Positions 1 through 10,095 of a stretch of DNA of 64,000 nucleotides are shown one piece after another (position 1 is the stretch's first letter; each line of letters starts with the position of its first letter). The notes beneath the pieces are model-generated. The model saw only the letters and a list, made by a program, of their open reading frames with translations, searched no databases and was not told where the DNA came from. Position numbers and translations under genes: made by a program. The stretch is from SAR202 cluster bacterium (GTDB taxonomy: Bacteria > Chloroflexota > Dehalococcoidia > Lucifugimonadales > Lucifugimonadaceae), in NCBI GenBank assembly GCA_009392215.1, contig VFGZ01000026.1, positions 209,100-273,099 of the forward strand, in the 5' to 3' direction.

Positions 1-2
1 TA

Positions 3-80
3 ACCGAGAGTTCACCATGGTCTCTTGAAGCGCAGTTAGTTGAGATCCAGGTGAAAAAAGAAAAGGTGACGGTCGCATGA
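3..80 (+). CDS. 3' end of a CDS truncated by the window start (product unknown)
   Basis: Open frame from position 3 reads TESSPWSLEAQLVEIQVKKEKVTVA* and its TGA overlaps the nadA ATG (ATGA). Confidence 0.5.
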   Translation, partial: TESSPWSLEAQLVEIQVKKEKVTVA

Positions 81-1291
81 CGACTGCCTTTAGCAAGCAA
101 ACGACCATCGCTATTAGTGAACTGGAGCAATCTGCATTTTGCCAGACTGACGGCAACCTGCGGACTAAGACTCTCCAAGAAGAATTCCAAACTGGTGTTC
201 GCTGGCAGAAAGTTCCGACGCGATATTTGAAGCTTACCCCTGATGAAATTGCTGAGGGAATTGTTTTTGCCCGCAAGGAGCTAGGGGACAAAGCAGTCCT
301 TCTGGGACATCATTATCAACGCGATGATGTAATTCAGTATGCTGATTTTACTGGGGATTCTTACAAGCTATCTAAAATGGCGGCTGAAACTAAGGAAGCG
401 AAATGGATCATTTTTTGTGGAGTCCACTTCATGGCAGAGACGGCAGACATACTAACTCTGCCAGATCAGAACGTGTTATTACCTAATCTAGCTGCTGGCT
501 GTTCAATGGCTGATATGGCAACTTCACAAGACGTGCAGGATTGTTGGGATGACCTTCATTCTATTCTCGGACCCACGGAAAAGATCATACCTATAACTTA
601 TATGAATTCTGCTGCTGCTATAAAAGCACATTGCGGAAAAAATGGAGGTTTGGTTTGCACCTCATCTAATGCTGATAAAGCATTCGATTGGGCTTTAGAT
701 CGTGGCGAAAAGATCTTATTCTTGCCGGATCAGCATCTCGGGCGAAATACTGCAGTTGCCAAAGGTATCTCCGAGGATGAAATGGCCGTGTGGAATCCGT
801 CTTTGCCAATGGGAGGGCTTTCCAACGAAGATATAAAGAGAACCAAAGTTTTGCTTTGGCAAGGTCATTGTTCTGTTCATACTCGATTTACCGTTGATCA
901 GATTGGATCTGCGCGAGCACGTAACCCGAAGACGAATATTATTGTTCATCCTGAATGTACCCGAGAGGTAGTTGACGCCTCCGATTTATACGGTTCGACT
1001 GAATTCATACTTGAGACTATAGCAACTGCTCCGGCAGGGAGTTCGTGGGGAGTCGGAACCGAGATCAATATGGTGCGCAGGCTAGCTGATGAAAATCCTA
1101 GTAAGGAAATTTTCTCACTTGATCCAGTGGTGTGCCCCTGTGCAACTATGTACCGAATACACCCGGCGTATGTTCTTTGGGTTCTTGAGGGCATAATGGC
1201 CGGGCTCGCGATAAACCGTATAGAGGTTGAGCCCGACACTCGTCTAAATGCTCTTATAGCACTTGAACGAATGCTGGAAATGGCCGGCTAA
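77..1291 (+). CDS. nadA: Quinolinate synthase
   Basis: LLGHHYQRDDVIQYADFTGDSYKLS, candidate Fe-S cysteines in FCGVHFMAETAD, HPECTREVV and CPCATMYR; followed by nadC. Confidence 0.96.
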   Translation: MTTAFSKQTTIAISELEQSAFCQTDGNLRTKTLQEEFQTGVRWQKVPTRYLKLTPDEIAEGIVFARKELGDKAVLLGHHYQRDDVIQYADFTGDSYKLSKMAAETKEAKWIIFCGVHFMAETADILTLPDQNVLLPNLAAGCSMADMATSQDVQDCWDDLHSILGPTEKIIPITYMNSAAAIKAHCGKNGGLVCTSSNADKAFDWALDRGEKILFLPDQHLGRNTAVAKGISEDEMAVWNPSLPMGGLSNEDIKRTKVLLWQGHCSVHTRFTVDQIGSARARNPKTNIIVHPECTREVVDASDLYGSTEFILETIATAPAGSSWGVGTEINMVRRLADENPSKEIFSLDPVVCPCATMYRIHPAYVLWVLEGIMAGLAINRIEVEPDTRLNALIALERMLEMAG

Positions 1292-1324
1292 AACAATCGG
1301 ACGGCATTCAATCAGGCAATCCAT

Positions 1325-2185
1325 ATGATTCCAGATCCCGGTGAATTAGACGCAATTATTAACCGTGCGCTAGCGGAGGATGCAGTTGGGTCTGATGCCA
1401 CTTCGTTGTCATTGATTCCACCGAATCTTGAAGCCACTGCATCACTTGTTACAAAACAACCGGGCATTCTTGCCGGAATACACATAGCGGATGCTGTATT
1501 TAAACGTGTAAATCCGGATTTGAAATTCGTTTGTCGTTTACAAGACGGTGATCGTTTAGCTGTTGGGAAGACTTTAGCGACGGTCTCGGGATCAATGGCC
1601 TCGATACTTAGCGGCGAGAGGACGGCACTCAATTTTTTACAGCGTATGAGTGGTATAGCTACCCTAACGGATCTTTATGTATCCGCAGTTGAAGGAACTA
1701 ATGCTTCTATTGTAGACACCAGAAAAACTGTTCCAGGACTTCGGAGACTCGATAAATACTCTGTCAATATTGGAGGTGGGAGGAATCATAGGATGAATCT
1801 GAGTGATGGTGTGCTTATCAAGGACAATCACATTGCCGCACTTAGAAGTACGGGAAACACACTCGAACAATTGATAAAACAGGCACGTTCAAAAGCTCCG
1901 CACACCCTGAAAGTTGAAGTTGAAGTTGAGTCGGTTGAAGGAGCAATATCGGCAGCTAGTGCCGGAGCCGATATCGTAATGCTCGATAATATGCATCCAG
2001 ATGATATGCGGTCTGCTGTTGCTCAAATTTCCGACCAATGCATCGTTGAGGCATCTGGTGGGATTACGCTTGCAAATGTTGCTGAGGTTGCAAGTACTGG
2101 AGTCGATTTCATTTCAATTGGAGCACTAACTCATTCACCTATGGCACTCGATATTTCACTTGACTATCATACAAAAATAACCTGA
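1325..2185 (+). CDS. nadC: Nicotinate-nucleotide pyrophosphorylase (carboxylating)
   Basis: DTRKTVPGLRRLDKYSVNIGGGRNHRMNLSDGVLIKDNH, VEVEVESVEGA, EASGGITLANV. Confidence 0.96.
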   Translation: MIPDPGELDAIINRALAEDAVGSDATSLSLIPPNLEATASLVTKQPGILAGIHIADAVFKRVNPDLKFVCRLQDGDRLAVGKTLATVSGSMASILSGERTALNFLQRMSGIATLTDLYVSAVEGTNASIVDTRKTVPGLRRLDKYSVNIGGGRNHRMNLSDGVLIKDNHIAALRSTGNTLEQLIKQARSKAPHTLKVEVEVESVEGAISAASAGADIVMLDNMHPDDMRSAVAQISDQCIVEASGGITLANVAEVASTGVDFISIGALTHSPMALDISLDYHTKIT

Positions 2186-2324
2186 TTCGCTAAAACACCT
2201 TTCGTCTATAGCTACATGTTGTGGATTTCGTCATAGACCTAGATTCGATGTGTTGGTTCCGGATGGCGGGAAAGGTATTTCAATACCGCCTAAAATATTA
2301 TTCTCAATGCGTTAGGATCTGTGT

Positions 2325-2795
2325 TTATCGCCGCCTGGGCCTATTTCTATCACTCGAATCTAAGAGGATTGTGAACGGTCCAGCGTTATCGATTTTTACC
2401 TGCATTGACGCTCCGAAAACCCCAGTCTCTGTGTGTAATCCACTACAGCGAAAAGCTTGCACAGTTTTCTCGAATAATCTCTGCGCTACATCTTTATGGG
2501 CTGCATCGATAAAACTAGGCCGCCTGCCTTTACGAGTTGACGCGTACAGAGTGAATTGACTTATCAGTAGTAATCCGCCGTTTACTTCTTGTACTGATTG
2601 GTCGAAACCCGACACCCCTGATTTTTCCGGGAACACTCTCATGTTCAGAGTCTTATCCACAATGTATTTGATGTCTTCTTCAGTGTCATCATGAGTGATA
2701 CCTATGAAAAGGCAAAGTCCTTGATCAATATGCCCGACGGTTGTTCCATCGACAGAAACAGCCGCTTGATCTACACGTTGTATAACGGAACGCAT
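2325..2795 (-). CDS. dtd: D-aminoacyl-tRNA deacylase
   Basis: MRSVIQRVDQAAVSVDG, LLLISQFTLYASTRKGRRPSF, NAGPFT. Confidence 0.95.
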   Translation of the reverse strand: MRSVIQRVDQAAVSVDGTTVGHIDQGLCLFIGITHDDTEEDIKYIVDKTLNMRVFPEKSGVSGFDQSVQEVNGGLLLISQFTLYASTRKGRRPSFIDAAHKDVAQRLFEKTVQAFRCSGLHTETGVFGASMQVKIDNAGPFTILLDSSDRNRPRRR

Positions 2796-2812
2796 TTAGG
2801 ATTCTAAACGGT

Positions 2813-3166
2813 TTAGTGAGTGTGCCCACCCGCGCCATGTGAATGGCTCGAGCTACTCCCACTAGTGTCTGCCGACTTACTTTTTGCTGAATCAGAGCTA
2901 GAGGATTTTGCAGATTCTGATTTAGACGATGAGGATTTGGATGTTTTGGATGTGTCATCCTTTTGTGATTTATTGTTCGAGTTAGAGCCTGATCCGTAAT
3001 CTGTTGTGTAAAATCCAGATCCTTTATAGATCACGGTCGGTGATGTGATCTGCCTGCGTGCTTCGCTTCCACACGTCGGGCAATTTGCTCTTGGTTCGTC
3101 ATTGAATTTCTGAATCAGGTCAAAAACATGACCGTTATGATTGCATTTGTAAACGTAGGTTGGCAT
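2813..3166 (-). CDS. FmdB-family zinc-ribbon-like regulatory protein with Ser/Lys/His-rich tail
   Basis: MPTYVYKCNHNGHVFDLIQKFNDEPRANCPTCGSEARRQI; tail ends SHSHGAGGHTH. Confidence 0.8.
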   Translation of the reverse strand: MPTYVYKCNHNGHVFDLIQKFNDEPRANCPTCGSEARRQITSPTVIYKGSGFYTTDYGSGSNSNNKSQKDDTSKTSKSSSSKSESAKSSSSDSAKSKSADTSGSSSSHSHGAGGHTH

Positions 3167-3186
3167 TGTTTGGGGGATTGTGTTGC

Positions 3187-3228
3187 TACAAAGGAACGCG
3201 AGTGCAGTCGCACTCGCGTTCCTTTGTA
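3187..3228. terminator. Perfect 19-bp inverted repeat with 4-nt loop; likely transcription terminator or RNA hairpin
   Basis: tacaaaggaacgcgagtgc-agtc-gcactcgcgttcctttgta, located between the HAD gene 3' end and fmdB. Confidence 0.7.
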
Positions 3229-3249
3229 TATTTCTTATGAAGTGTAATT

Positions 3250-4107
3250 TTATACCAGTGAGGTGAGGATGTACCGAGGAGTGAGGTCATCCGGCATATC
3301 CTTGAATTCCTTAGGATCCGATCGCTTATTAATTCCTGTAGTTACAACGGCGGAGTCTAGTCCGACATTATTTGCACCTAGAATGTCCGTTTCAAGTTGG
3401 TCTCCGATCATAATAACGTTGTTGGATCCGGCACGGCGTATGGCTTCGGTAAATATTGGTGGATGAGGTTTTCCTAGTTTAGCTGCTCGTAGGACCTCAT
3501 GTTTTCCGTGTAAGCGCATAAGCGCTTCCTCAAGCGTTTCTACGAATGCCGCCGCTCCCATCCCAAAATCAGCCTTGCCATCTTGGTATATGAAGTCTGT
3601 ATTGGGTAGAACCATACGTACGGGTTTTTTTTGTTTGAATCTCTTTGACACAAGGTTAAGTAAATGCTTGAGCGTGGATTCCCAGTCATACGGACTACTG
3701 TGAGTGAATAGTATGACATCGGGTTCGCTATTGCTATCTAAGCTCAATATTTTCGCACATGAACCTGATACATATGTTCTGGAATCTTTTGTTCCCAGGA
3801 CCAGTGTCGGACGTCCCACAAGATCCTCATCCCGATAATATCCAGAAATCAATGAACCCGAGTTAACAATTCGTTCAACAGGGATTCTCATACCCTGGCT
3901 TTGGAATTTATTTGATAGCGATTCAATGGACTTTGATGCATCGTTTGTAACAATGAAATAATTCATTGCTGACGCATTCATTATATTTACGAGCTGTTCA
4001 GCATTAGGGAGCGCGTCGATACCGTCAACCAGAACGCCGTAGGCATCAAAAAATACGGCATCATAGTGGTCGAATATTGCCTCAATATCGATATAGCTTG
4101 GAATCAT
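3250..4107 (-). CDS. HAD-superfamily IIA (NagD-like) hydrolase
   Basis: AVFFDAYGVLVDGIDALPNAEQLV, IVTNDASKS, GKPHPPIFTEAI, MIGDQLETDILGANNVGLDSAVV. Confidence 0.88.
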   Translation of the reverse strand: MIPSYIDIEAIFDHYDAVFFDAYGVLVDGIDALPNAEQLVNIMNASAMNYFIVTNDASKSIESLSNKFQSQGMRIPVERIVNSGSLISGYYRDEDLVGRPTLVLGTKDSRTYVSGSCAKILSLDSNSEPDVILFTHSSPYDWESTLKHLLNLVSKRFKQKKPVRMVLPNTDFIYQDGKADFGMGAAAFVETLEEALMRLHGKHEVLRAAKLGKPHPPIFTEAIRRAGSNNVIMIGDQLETDILGANNVGLDSAVVTTGINKRSDPKEFKDMPDDLTPRYILTSLV

Positions 4108-4113
4108 GGAAAA

Positions 4114-6324
4114 TTATTCCGATGTAGCTAAATTGAATCCGTTTTGCCATGCTTCTGAGGCAACCGTCAATGGGATAGACAGTGAATCCCCAAACTCGAG
4201 GCTATCGCCTTTTACAAAACCGATAATGGTCATTGGTACGTTGTGTGATAGAGCTATCGATTCGAGTTGGTCTATGTTTTTATTATCCAAACTTAAAAGT
4301 ATTCGTGATTGAGACTCACCGAACATGCCTGCATCCCAGCGCTTTGGGAGAGCTTTGGTGATGACGGCACCAATTCCTCCGATAATCGAGCACTCGGCTA
4401 TCGCTACAGCGATCCCTCCATCGGAGACATCATGAGCCGAGGTAACAAGCCCTGCTTTTATTGCTTTTCTGCAAACCTCTTGTGTTCGTACTTCTAGATC
4501 CAGGTCTAAACGAGGCTGACCTTCAACTTTGCCGTGTATCAGTTCAAGGTATTCACTCCCGGCAATATCGTTTATTTCATCCCAGCAGGAATCGGTTCCG
4601 ATCAAAACGATGATATCTTCTTGGGATTTGAATCCGACCGTGGCGTGTATTTCTGCATCCTCGAGTAGGCCAAGTGACCCGATGATTGGCGTGGGGAATA
4701 TAGCGGAGCCCAAGGATTCGTTATACATGCTAGCGTTGCCACTGACAATCGGTATGTTGAAAGCGTCAGCCGCCCGAGTTATACCTGCGATCGATTCCGT
4801 TAATTGGTATTGAACATCTGGAGTTTCTGGATTCCCAAAATTCAATCCGTCAGTGAGTGCAATTGGTGCTGCGCCAGTGGCAGAAATGTTACGGCATGCT
4901 TCGGCGACGGCGATAGATGCGCCGATACTGGGATCTAAGTAGCAGATTCTGCTATTGCAATCCGTCGAAATGGCGATGCCTTTTTTAGAGCCTTTCAGCC
5001 GTAACACCGCAGCATCTCCCCCCGGCTCTATAACTGTGTTGGTCTGAACGTGATAATCATACTGCTGATAAATGGGAAATCTGGAAGCTATATTGGGCGA
5101 ACCAAGCATTTTTAACATCACCTTTGTCGGAGGCATGCTGGGCATTGGGATCGCATTCATATTAACTTTTTGAAGTGCGTCAAGCCACGCAGGTTTACTG
5201 CTTGCTAATTTGTACTCCGGTGAGTCTGTGAGTGTTATCACGGGCGTGCTGCAAACTTGTTCGCCTTCATCGTATATTTTTACGTTACTGCCCAATTCAA
5301 ACTCGCCAATAACGCTTGCGTCAAGATCCCACCTGTCAAACAATTCAAATACCTTTGTTTCTCCGCCTGGGGTTACTGCAATTAGCATCCTTTCTTGTGA
5401 TTCTGAAAGCATCACTTCATATGGGGTCATGCCTTTTTCTCGTCTGGGAACTCGGTCTATGAATAACTTTAGCCCCATTCCAGAACGTTCTGCCATTTCG
5501 ATTGCAGCAGAAGTTATTCCTGCGGCTCCACAGTCTTGGAGGCCTACCACACCCGGTAATTCAAGTGCTTCCATACAGGCTTCTATGAGTACTTTTTCAA
5601 GGAATGGATTTCCTACTTGGACTGCTGATCGCATTTCAGCTTCTTCTTCAAAGCCTTTAGAAGCTAATCCTGATGCGCCGTGTATACCGTCTCTACCAGT
5701 ATCTGCCCCTACTAGTAAAAGTAAGTCGCCAGCTTCCCTCGCTGAAGCGCTAGCCACTTTTCCATTTTCAATTAATCCAACACACATGGCATTGACCAAG
5801 GGGTTACCGTTGTAACTGTCAGAGAAAAATATTTCACCTCCAACATCGGGGATACCGATGCAATTACCGTAGGACGATATCCCGCCTATCACTCCATTCA
5901 ATAAATAGCGGGTTCGAGCATTATCAGGTTGCCCGAATCTTAGAGAATTAAGTAACGCTATTGGTCGAGCTCCCATAGCAAAGATGTCCCGTATGATGCC
6001 TCCTACACCAGTGGCCGCCCCTTCAAAGGGCTCAACGGCGGACGGGTGATTGTGAGATTCAATTTTCATGGCGATAGCCAAACCGTCACCAAGGTCAATA
6101 ACGCCTGCGTTCTCTGCTCCGGGGGCGACTAGCAAACGTTTGGACGAAGATGGAAGAGTTCGAAGTAGAGCTTTAGTGTGCTTATACCCGCAGTGCTCAG
6201 ACCATAAAGCTCCGAATAGTCCTAACTCGAGCGGAGCTGGTTCACGACCGAGCCTGTCAATAATCATTTCGTACTCGGTTCGGCTCAAGGCAATTTCATC
6301 GAGTGTTTGCTGGCTTACTGTCAT
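4114..6324 (-). CDS. purL: Phosphoribosylformylglycinamidine synthase, PurL subunit (small form)
   Basis: LGLFGALWSEHCGYKHTK, AMKIESHNHPSAVEPFEGAATGVGGIIRDIFAMGARPIALLNSLRFG, VSGNASMYNES. Confidence 0.97.
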   Translation of the reverse strand: MTVSQQTLDEIALSRTEYEMIIDRLGREPAPLELGLFGALWSEHCGYKHTKALLRTLPSSSKRLLVAPGAENAGVIDLGDGLAIAMKIESHNHPSAVEPFEGAATGVGGIIRDIFAMGARPIALLNSLRFGQPDNARTRYLLNGVIGGISSYGNCIGIPDVGGEIFFSDSYNGNPLVNAMCVGLIENGKVASASAREAGDLLLLVGADTGRDGIHGASGLASKGFEEEAEMRSAVQVGNPFLEKVLIEACMEALELPGVVGLQDCGAAGITSAAIEMAERSGMGLKLFIDRVPRREKGMTPYEVMLSESQERMLIAVTPGGETKVFELFDRWDLDASVIGEFELGSNVKIYDEGEQVCSTPVITLTDSPEYKLASSKPAWLDALQKVNMNAIPMPSMPPTKVMLKMLGSPNIASRFPIYQQYDYHVQTNTVIEPGGDAAVLRLKGSKKGIAISTDCNSRICYLDPSIGASIAVAEACRNISATGAAPIALTDGLNFGNPETPDVQYQLTESIAGITRAADAFNIPIVSGNASMYNESLGSAIFPTPIIGSLGLLEDAEIHATVGFKSQEDIIVLIGTDSCWDEINDIAGSEYLELIHGKVEGQPRLDLDLEVRTQEVCRKAIKAGLVTSAHDVSDGGIAVAIAECSIIGGIGAVITKALPKRWDAGMFGESQSRILLSLDNKNIDQLESIALSHNVPMTIIGFVKGDSLEFGDSLSIPLTVASEAWQNGFNLATSE

Positions 6325-6375
6325 ATGGGCCTTCTGCTCCCTTGTTGCGAGGAACTTTAATAGTGCAAAACACAG

Positions 6376-7077
6376 TCATTTCAAAGAAGTTATTGTGTTT
6401 TCAATCAGGGATTTGAAAATTATATTTCCATCATCGCTACCAATAAGTTTTTCGCTGGCCTTTTCCGGGTGAGGCATCATCCCTAGAACATTACCTCGCT
6501 CGTTAATTATTCCCGCTATATTGTTGACAGAACCGTTTGGGTTGATCTGAGAGGTTACGTTCCCGGAAGTGTCGGAATAGCGAAAAATTACCTGACCGTT
6601 GTTTTCGAGACGACTAATTGTTTCTTCGTCAGCTTGGTAATTACCTTCACCATGGGACATGGGGATATGGAGTAATTGTCCCTCGGTTGCTTTTGAAGTG
6701 AAAATGGTCGATGTATTTTCCACTCGTAAATCCGTCCATATACAACGGAATTCGAGGTGATCATTCCGCATCAGCACACCGGGTAGCAGATTCGATTCGC
6801 AAAGAATTTGGAACCCATTGCATATTCCAATGACCGGACCGCCATTGTCTGCAAAAATGCGAACTGCCTCCATGACTGGAGAAAAACGTGCGATTGCTCC
6901 GCATCTCAGGAAATCTCCGTATGAGAATCCGCCAGGCAATACGATGACATCATATTGATCCAAATTGTCATCGTCATGCCAGATGTAATCCGACGCATAC
7001 CCCAGTACACCTGAAACTGCATACTGAGTGTCTTTTTCGCTCCAGGTGCCTGGAAAGACAACGATTCCGAACTTCAA
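6376..7077 (-). CDS. purQ: Phosphoribosylformylglycinamidine synthase, glutaminase subunit PurQ
   Basis: [64 protein letters not shown]. Confidence 0.96.
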   Translation of the reverse strand: MKFGIVVFPGTWSEKDTQYAVSGVLGYASDYIWHDDDNLDQYDVIVLPGGFSYGDFLRCGAIARFSPVMEAVRIFADNGGPVIGICNGFQILCESNLLPGVLMRNDHLEFRCIWTDLRVENTSTIFTSKATEGQLLHIPMSHGEGNYQADEETISRLENNGQVIFRYSDTSGNVTSQINPNGSVNNIAGIINERGNVLGMMPHPEKASEKLIGSDDGNIIFKSLIENTITSLK

Positions 7078-7210
7078 TGGCTTAACCTCCCTGGATGCTT
7101 AACATCTGAAGTCAAAACTTGGGTCACTATAACTTGTCTTATTGTCGCCTCTCCCCGAACCAAAATCACGGGAATATTATTGTGAATTGTTAAACCTCTA
7201 TGCCAATTTC

Positions 7211-7240
7211 AAAAAAAACACCTCGGAATATCCGAGGTGT
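7211..7240 (-). terminator. Rho-independent terminator downstream of rpsU
   Basis: Minus strand: ACACCTCGGA-TAT-TCCGAGGTGT stem followed by a run of Ts (aaaaaaaa on the plus strand). Confidence 0.85.
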
Positions 7241-7283
7241 GAATAAAGGTTGCCGTTCAGCCCATCTGGCTCATCGGGCATGT

Positions 7284-7478
7284 TTACATGTTTTTCAAAG
7301 TTGCTTTAACACTCTTACGCTTCTTAGCAGCAGCTGTTTTCTTTCGAGTTATGCTGGGCGGCTCAAAATGTTGCCGTCGTCGGGCTTCAGAAATTATTGA
7401 TTCTTGTTGCACTCTCTTGGTGAAGCGACGCAGGAAGCCCTCGAAACTTTCACCATCGTTGATTCGTAGTTCTACCAA
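7284..7478 (-). CDS. rpsU: Small ribosomal subunit protein bS21
   Basis: MVELRINDGESFEGFLRRFTKRVQQESIISEARRRQHFEPPSITRKKTAAAKKRKS; small basic protein with its own terminator. Confidence 0.88.
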   Translation of the reverse strand: MVELRINDGESFEGFLRRFTKRVQQESIISEARRRQHFEPPSITRKKTAAAKKRKSVKATLKNM

Positions 7479-7626
7479 AGAAATTCCTAATTCATTATTA
7501 GGTGACAGATTAATGTGTCACCGCTCGGACAATCATCTGAAGTGTAGATGAGTTGACTAACAGTATAGGTATTGGGGTGTCTTACGGTCAATGAGATTTT
7601 AGGTGCAAATGTTTAGTCAACCTAGA

Positions 7627-9123
7627 TTATTGAGTTGATTTAAGTATTTCGAGACCACGTTCCATTCGGGTTATGCACCTTGCTCGACCAATAGCTGCCA
7701 TGGTATCGAACAGTGGCGGGGCAAATGTTTTTCCAGTAGTGGTAACTCGTATAGGTGAAAACAGTTGACCTGGTTTTAGCCCCATTTCTTCAGCCAAAGA
7801 CCGATACGCTGTTTCTAGTTGGTCAGGTTCAAATGGCGAAACTGTTCTGCATAGTTTAAGCGCGGCCGCCACTGCGTCGATGGTGAGGCCCACGTCCATC
7901 TTTCGACCTGGTATGTCTTTTGCTGCTGGCTCGACGTCGTCAGAAAAGAAGAAATCCAGCATCTCAGTACCTTCGGTTAAAAGTTTGAGACGTTCATGGA
8001 CTAATGGAATAAGTTCACGGAGATAATTTCGATCTATTGGCCGTTTTACTGAGTCGGGCATTCCACCTTCCGACTCTGCGCATTCGATGAATGGTATAAG
8101 CAGATCCATAAGGCGTTCAGTATCCATGTCTCTTATATAAACACCGTTCATCCACTCGAGTTTTTCACTGTCGAAAGTTGCTGGGGAGTCATTTATACGT
8201 TCAATTGTGAAACGTTCGATGATTTCATCTCGACTCATTACTTCAGTATCGTCTCCTGGAGACCAGCCAAGGAGGCTCATGAAATTGAATACAGCATCGG
8301 GCAGGAACCCTTGATCTCGGTACTCAAGTGCTGAAGTAGCCCCATGTCGTTTGCTGAGCTTCGCTTTATCTTTTCCTAAAATTAACGGGACATGAACGTA
8401 TTGTGGCGGTTCGATCTCTAGCGCTTTATGGATCAGCAAGTGACGTGGCGTACTTGAGATCCATTCATCTCCTCTGATTACATGAGTGACGCCCATGGAG
8501 TGGTCATCCAAGACATGTGCCAAGTGATAGGTAGGCATTTCGTCTGATTTAAGGATTACGAAATCATCGATTTCCTTTAAATCGAATGTGACTTTTCCTC
8601 GTACAGTATCTTCGAATGAAACTGAACCATGTTCCGGGACCCGTAGCCGAACAGTTATTGGTAGACCGGCCTTGCGGGATGCTTCAATTTCATCTTTACT
8701 ACGGTACCGCCCACGATTGTCGTATCGAGGTGGCTGTTTTGCTGCCCGCTGCCGCTGTCTAAGAGCAGCTAATTGTTCGGGAGTGGTGTCATCGAAATAG
8801 GCCTGCCCGGTTTCGATCAACTTCATAGCGGTTGCGATATATGTCTGCTTACGTTCAGATTGAACGTATGGTGCATGAGGCCCTCCCTTGATTGGACCTT
8901 CGTCGTAATCAAGTCCAAGCCAGTTCAGTGATTCGAAAATCGCCTTTTCTGCTTCAGCGTCATAGCGATTGCGATCGGTGTCTTCGATCCTGACGATGAA
9001 CTGGCCTTTGGTTTTTTTTGCCAGAATCCAACAAAAAAGAGCTGTGCGTATATTTCCGATGTGAGGGATACCGGTGGGGCTAGGGGCGTAACGTACGCGT
9101 ACGGGAGAAATTGATGTTGTCAT
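7627..9123 (-). CDS. gltX: Glutamate--tRNA ligase
   Basis: VRYAPSPTGIPHIGNIRTALF (HIGH region) and KDKAKLSKRHGATS (KMSKS region). Confidence 0.96.
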   Translation of the reverse strand: MTTSISPVRVRYAPSPTGIPHIGNIRTALFCWILAKKTKGQFIVRIEDTDRNRYDAEAEKAIFESLNWLGLDYDEGPIKGGPHAPYVQSERKQTYIATAMKLIETGQAYFDDTTPEQLAALRQRQRAAKQPPRYDNRGRYRSKDEIEASRKAGLPITVRLRVPEHGSVSFEDTVRGKVTFDLKEIDDFVILKSDEMPTYHLAHVLDDHSMGVTHVIRGDEWISSTPRHLLIHKALEIEPPQYVHVPLILGKDKAKLSKRHGATSALEYRDQGFLPDAVFNFMSLLGWSPGDDTEVMSRDEIIERFTIERINDSPATFDSEKLEWMNGVYIRDMDTERLMDLLIPFIECAESEGGMPDSVKRPIDRNYLRELIPLVHERLKLLTEGTEMLDFFFSDDVEPAAKDIPGRKMDVGLTIDAVAAALKLCRTVSPFEPDQLETAYRSLAEEMGLKPGQLFSPIRVTTTGKTFAPPLFDTMAAIGRARCITRMERGLEILKSTQ

Positions 9124-9175
9124 TTGAGAACTTTAGCAGAGGGATTACAGATAAGAGGTATATGAATTATGTTAC

Positions 9176-10081
9176 TCATTCCATCAAGGAGATTGCACTT
9201 TGTAAATCATCAGGAAGCTTAGATGTAACAGATATCTTTTCAGATGAAATCGGGTGATTGAATGTGAGTTTTGAAGCGTGTAGAAATTGGCGACTCAAGT
9301 TTGCAATACCCTCGCGTTTACCATAGGTTTGGTCTCCCGCTATAGGGTGACCTATCGCCGTCATATGTACCCGAATTTGATGCATACGACCGGTTTCAAG
9401 CCTTACTTTTATAAAAGAAAACTGACCTATTTCGCGAATAACTTCATAATGCGTCAGCGCGGGTCGCCCACCTTCATTCACTGCTTGACGAGTGCGGTGA
9501 TGTGGATCCCGACCTATGGGTGCGTCAATTGTTCCTGCAGATGATGTTGGGTGTCCATGTACTAGTGCGGTGTATATTCGCTCGATCTCATGTTTCTTGA
9601 TCATTAATGTCAGATTGTTATATGCGGTTGGGTTCAGAGCGATAATCAAAAGTCCGCTGGTATCTCGATCGAGTCGATGCACGATGCCAGGCCGATCAGC
9701 GTCACCAACGCTAGAAATTTTTGGCCAACGTGTTAAGGCAGCATTAGCCATAGTGTCTGTGAGATGCCCGGCTCCACTATGGACGACCATTCCTGAAGGC
9801 TTGTCAATGATGGCAATATCATCATCTTCAAAAACTACATTGAGGCTCAATTCACTGGGCGTTATCGCAGGTGCTAGATAGTCTTTTGGTGGTTTGACCC
9901 GGATGATTTGTCCGCTAATAACTTTAGTTGAAGAACGTATGGTTGTAATACCATCTATTGAAATCAACCCTGCACGTATTGATCGTTGGATATTTGCCCG
10001 CGATTCTAAAGGCTTAGTTTTTTCCGCTAATACCACATCCAGACGACGGCCTTGTTGTGTATCACTTATTACAAACTCCAT
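9176..10081 (-). CDS. rluD: RluA/RluD-family 23S rRNA pseudouridine synthase
   Basis: S4-like N-terminus; PGIVHRLDRDTSGLLIIALN; GRMHQIRVHMTAIGHPIAGDQTYG. Confidence 0.9.
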   Translation of the reverse strand: MEFVISDTQQGRRLDVVLAEKTKPLESRANIQRSIRAGLISIDGITTIRSSTKVISGQIIRVKPPKDYLAPAITPSELSLNVVFEDDDIAIIDKPSGMVVHSGAGHLTDTMANAALTRWPKISSVGDADRPGIVHRLDRDTSGLLIIALNPTAYNNLTLMIKKHEIERIYTALVHGHPTSSAGTIDAPIGRDPHHRTRQAVNEGGRPALTHYEVIREIGQFSFIKVRLETGRMHQIRVHMTAIGHPIAGDQTYGKREGIANLSRQFLHASKLTFNHPISSEKISVTSKLPDDLQSAISLME

Positions 10082-10095
10082 AAACGTCTTATCTT

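Noticed and set aside
2221-2559. 112-aa plus-strand ORF
   Set aside because: Largely antisense to dtd; no family features.
5210-5815. 201-aa plus-strand ORF
   Set aside because: Fully antisense to purL; Ser/Pro-rich shadow translation with no family features.
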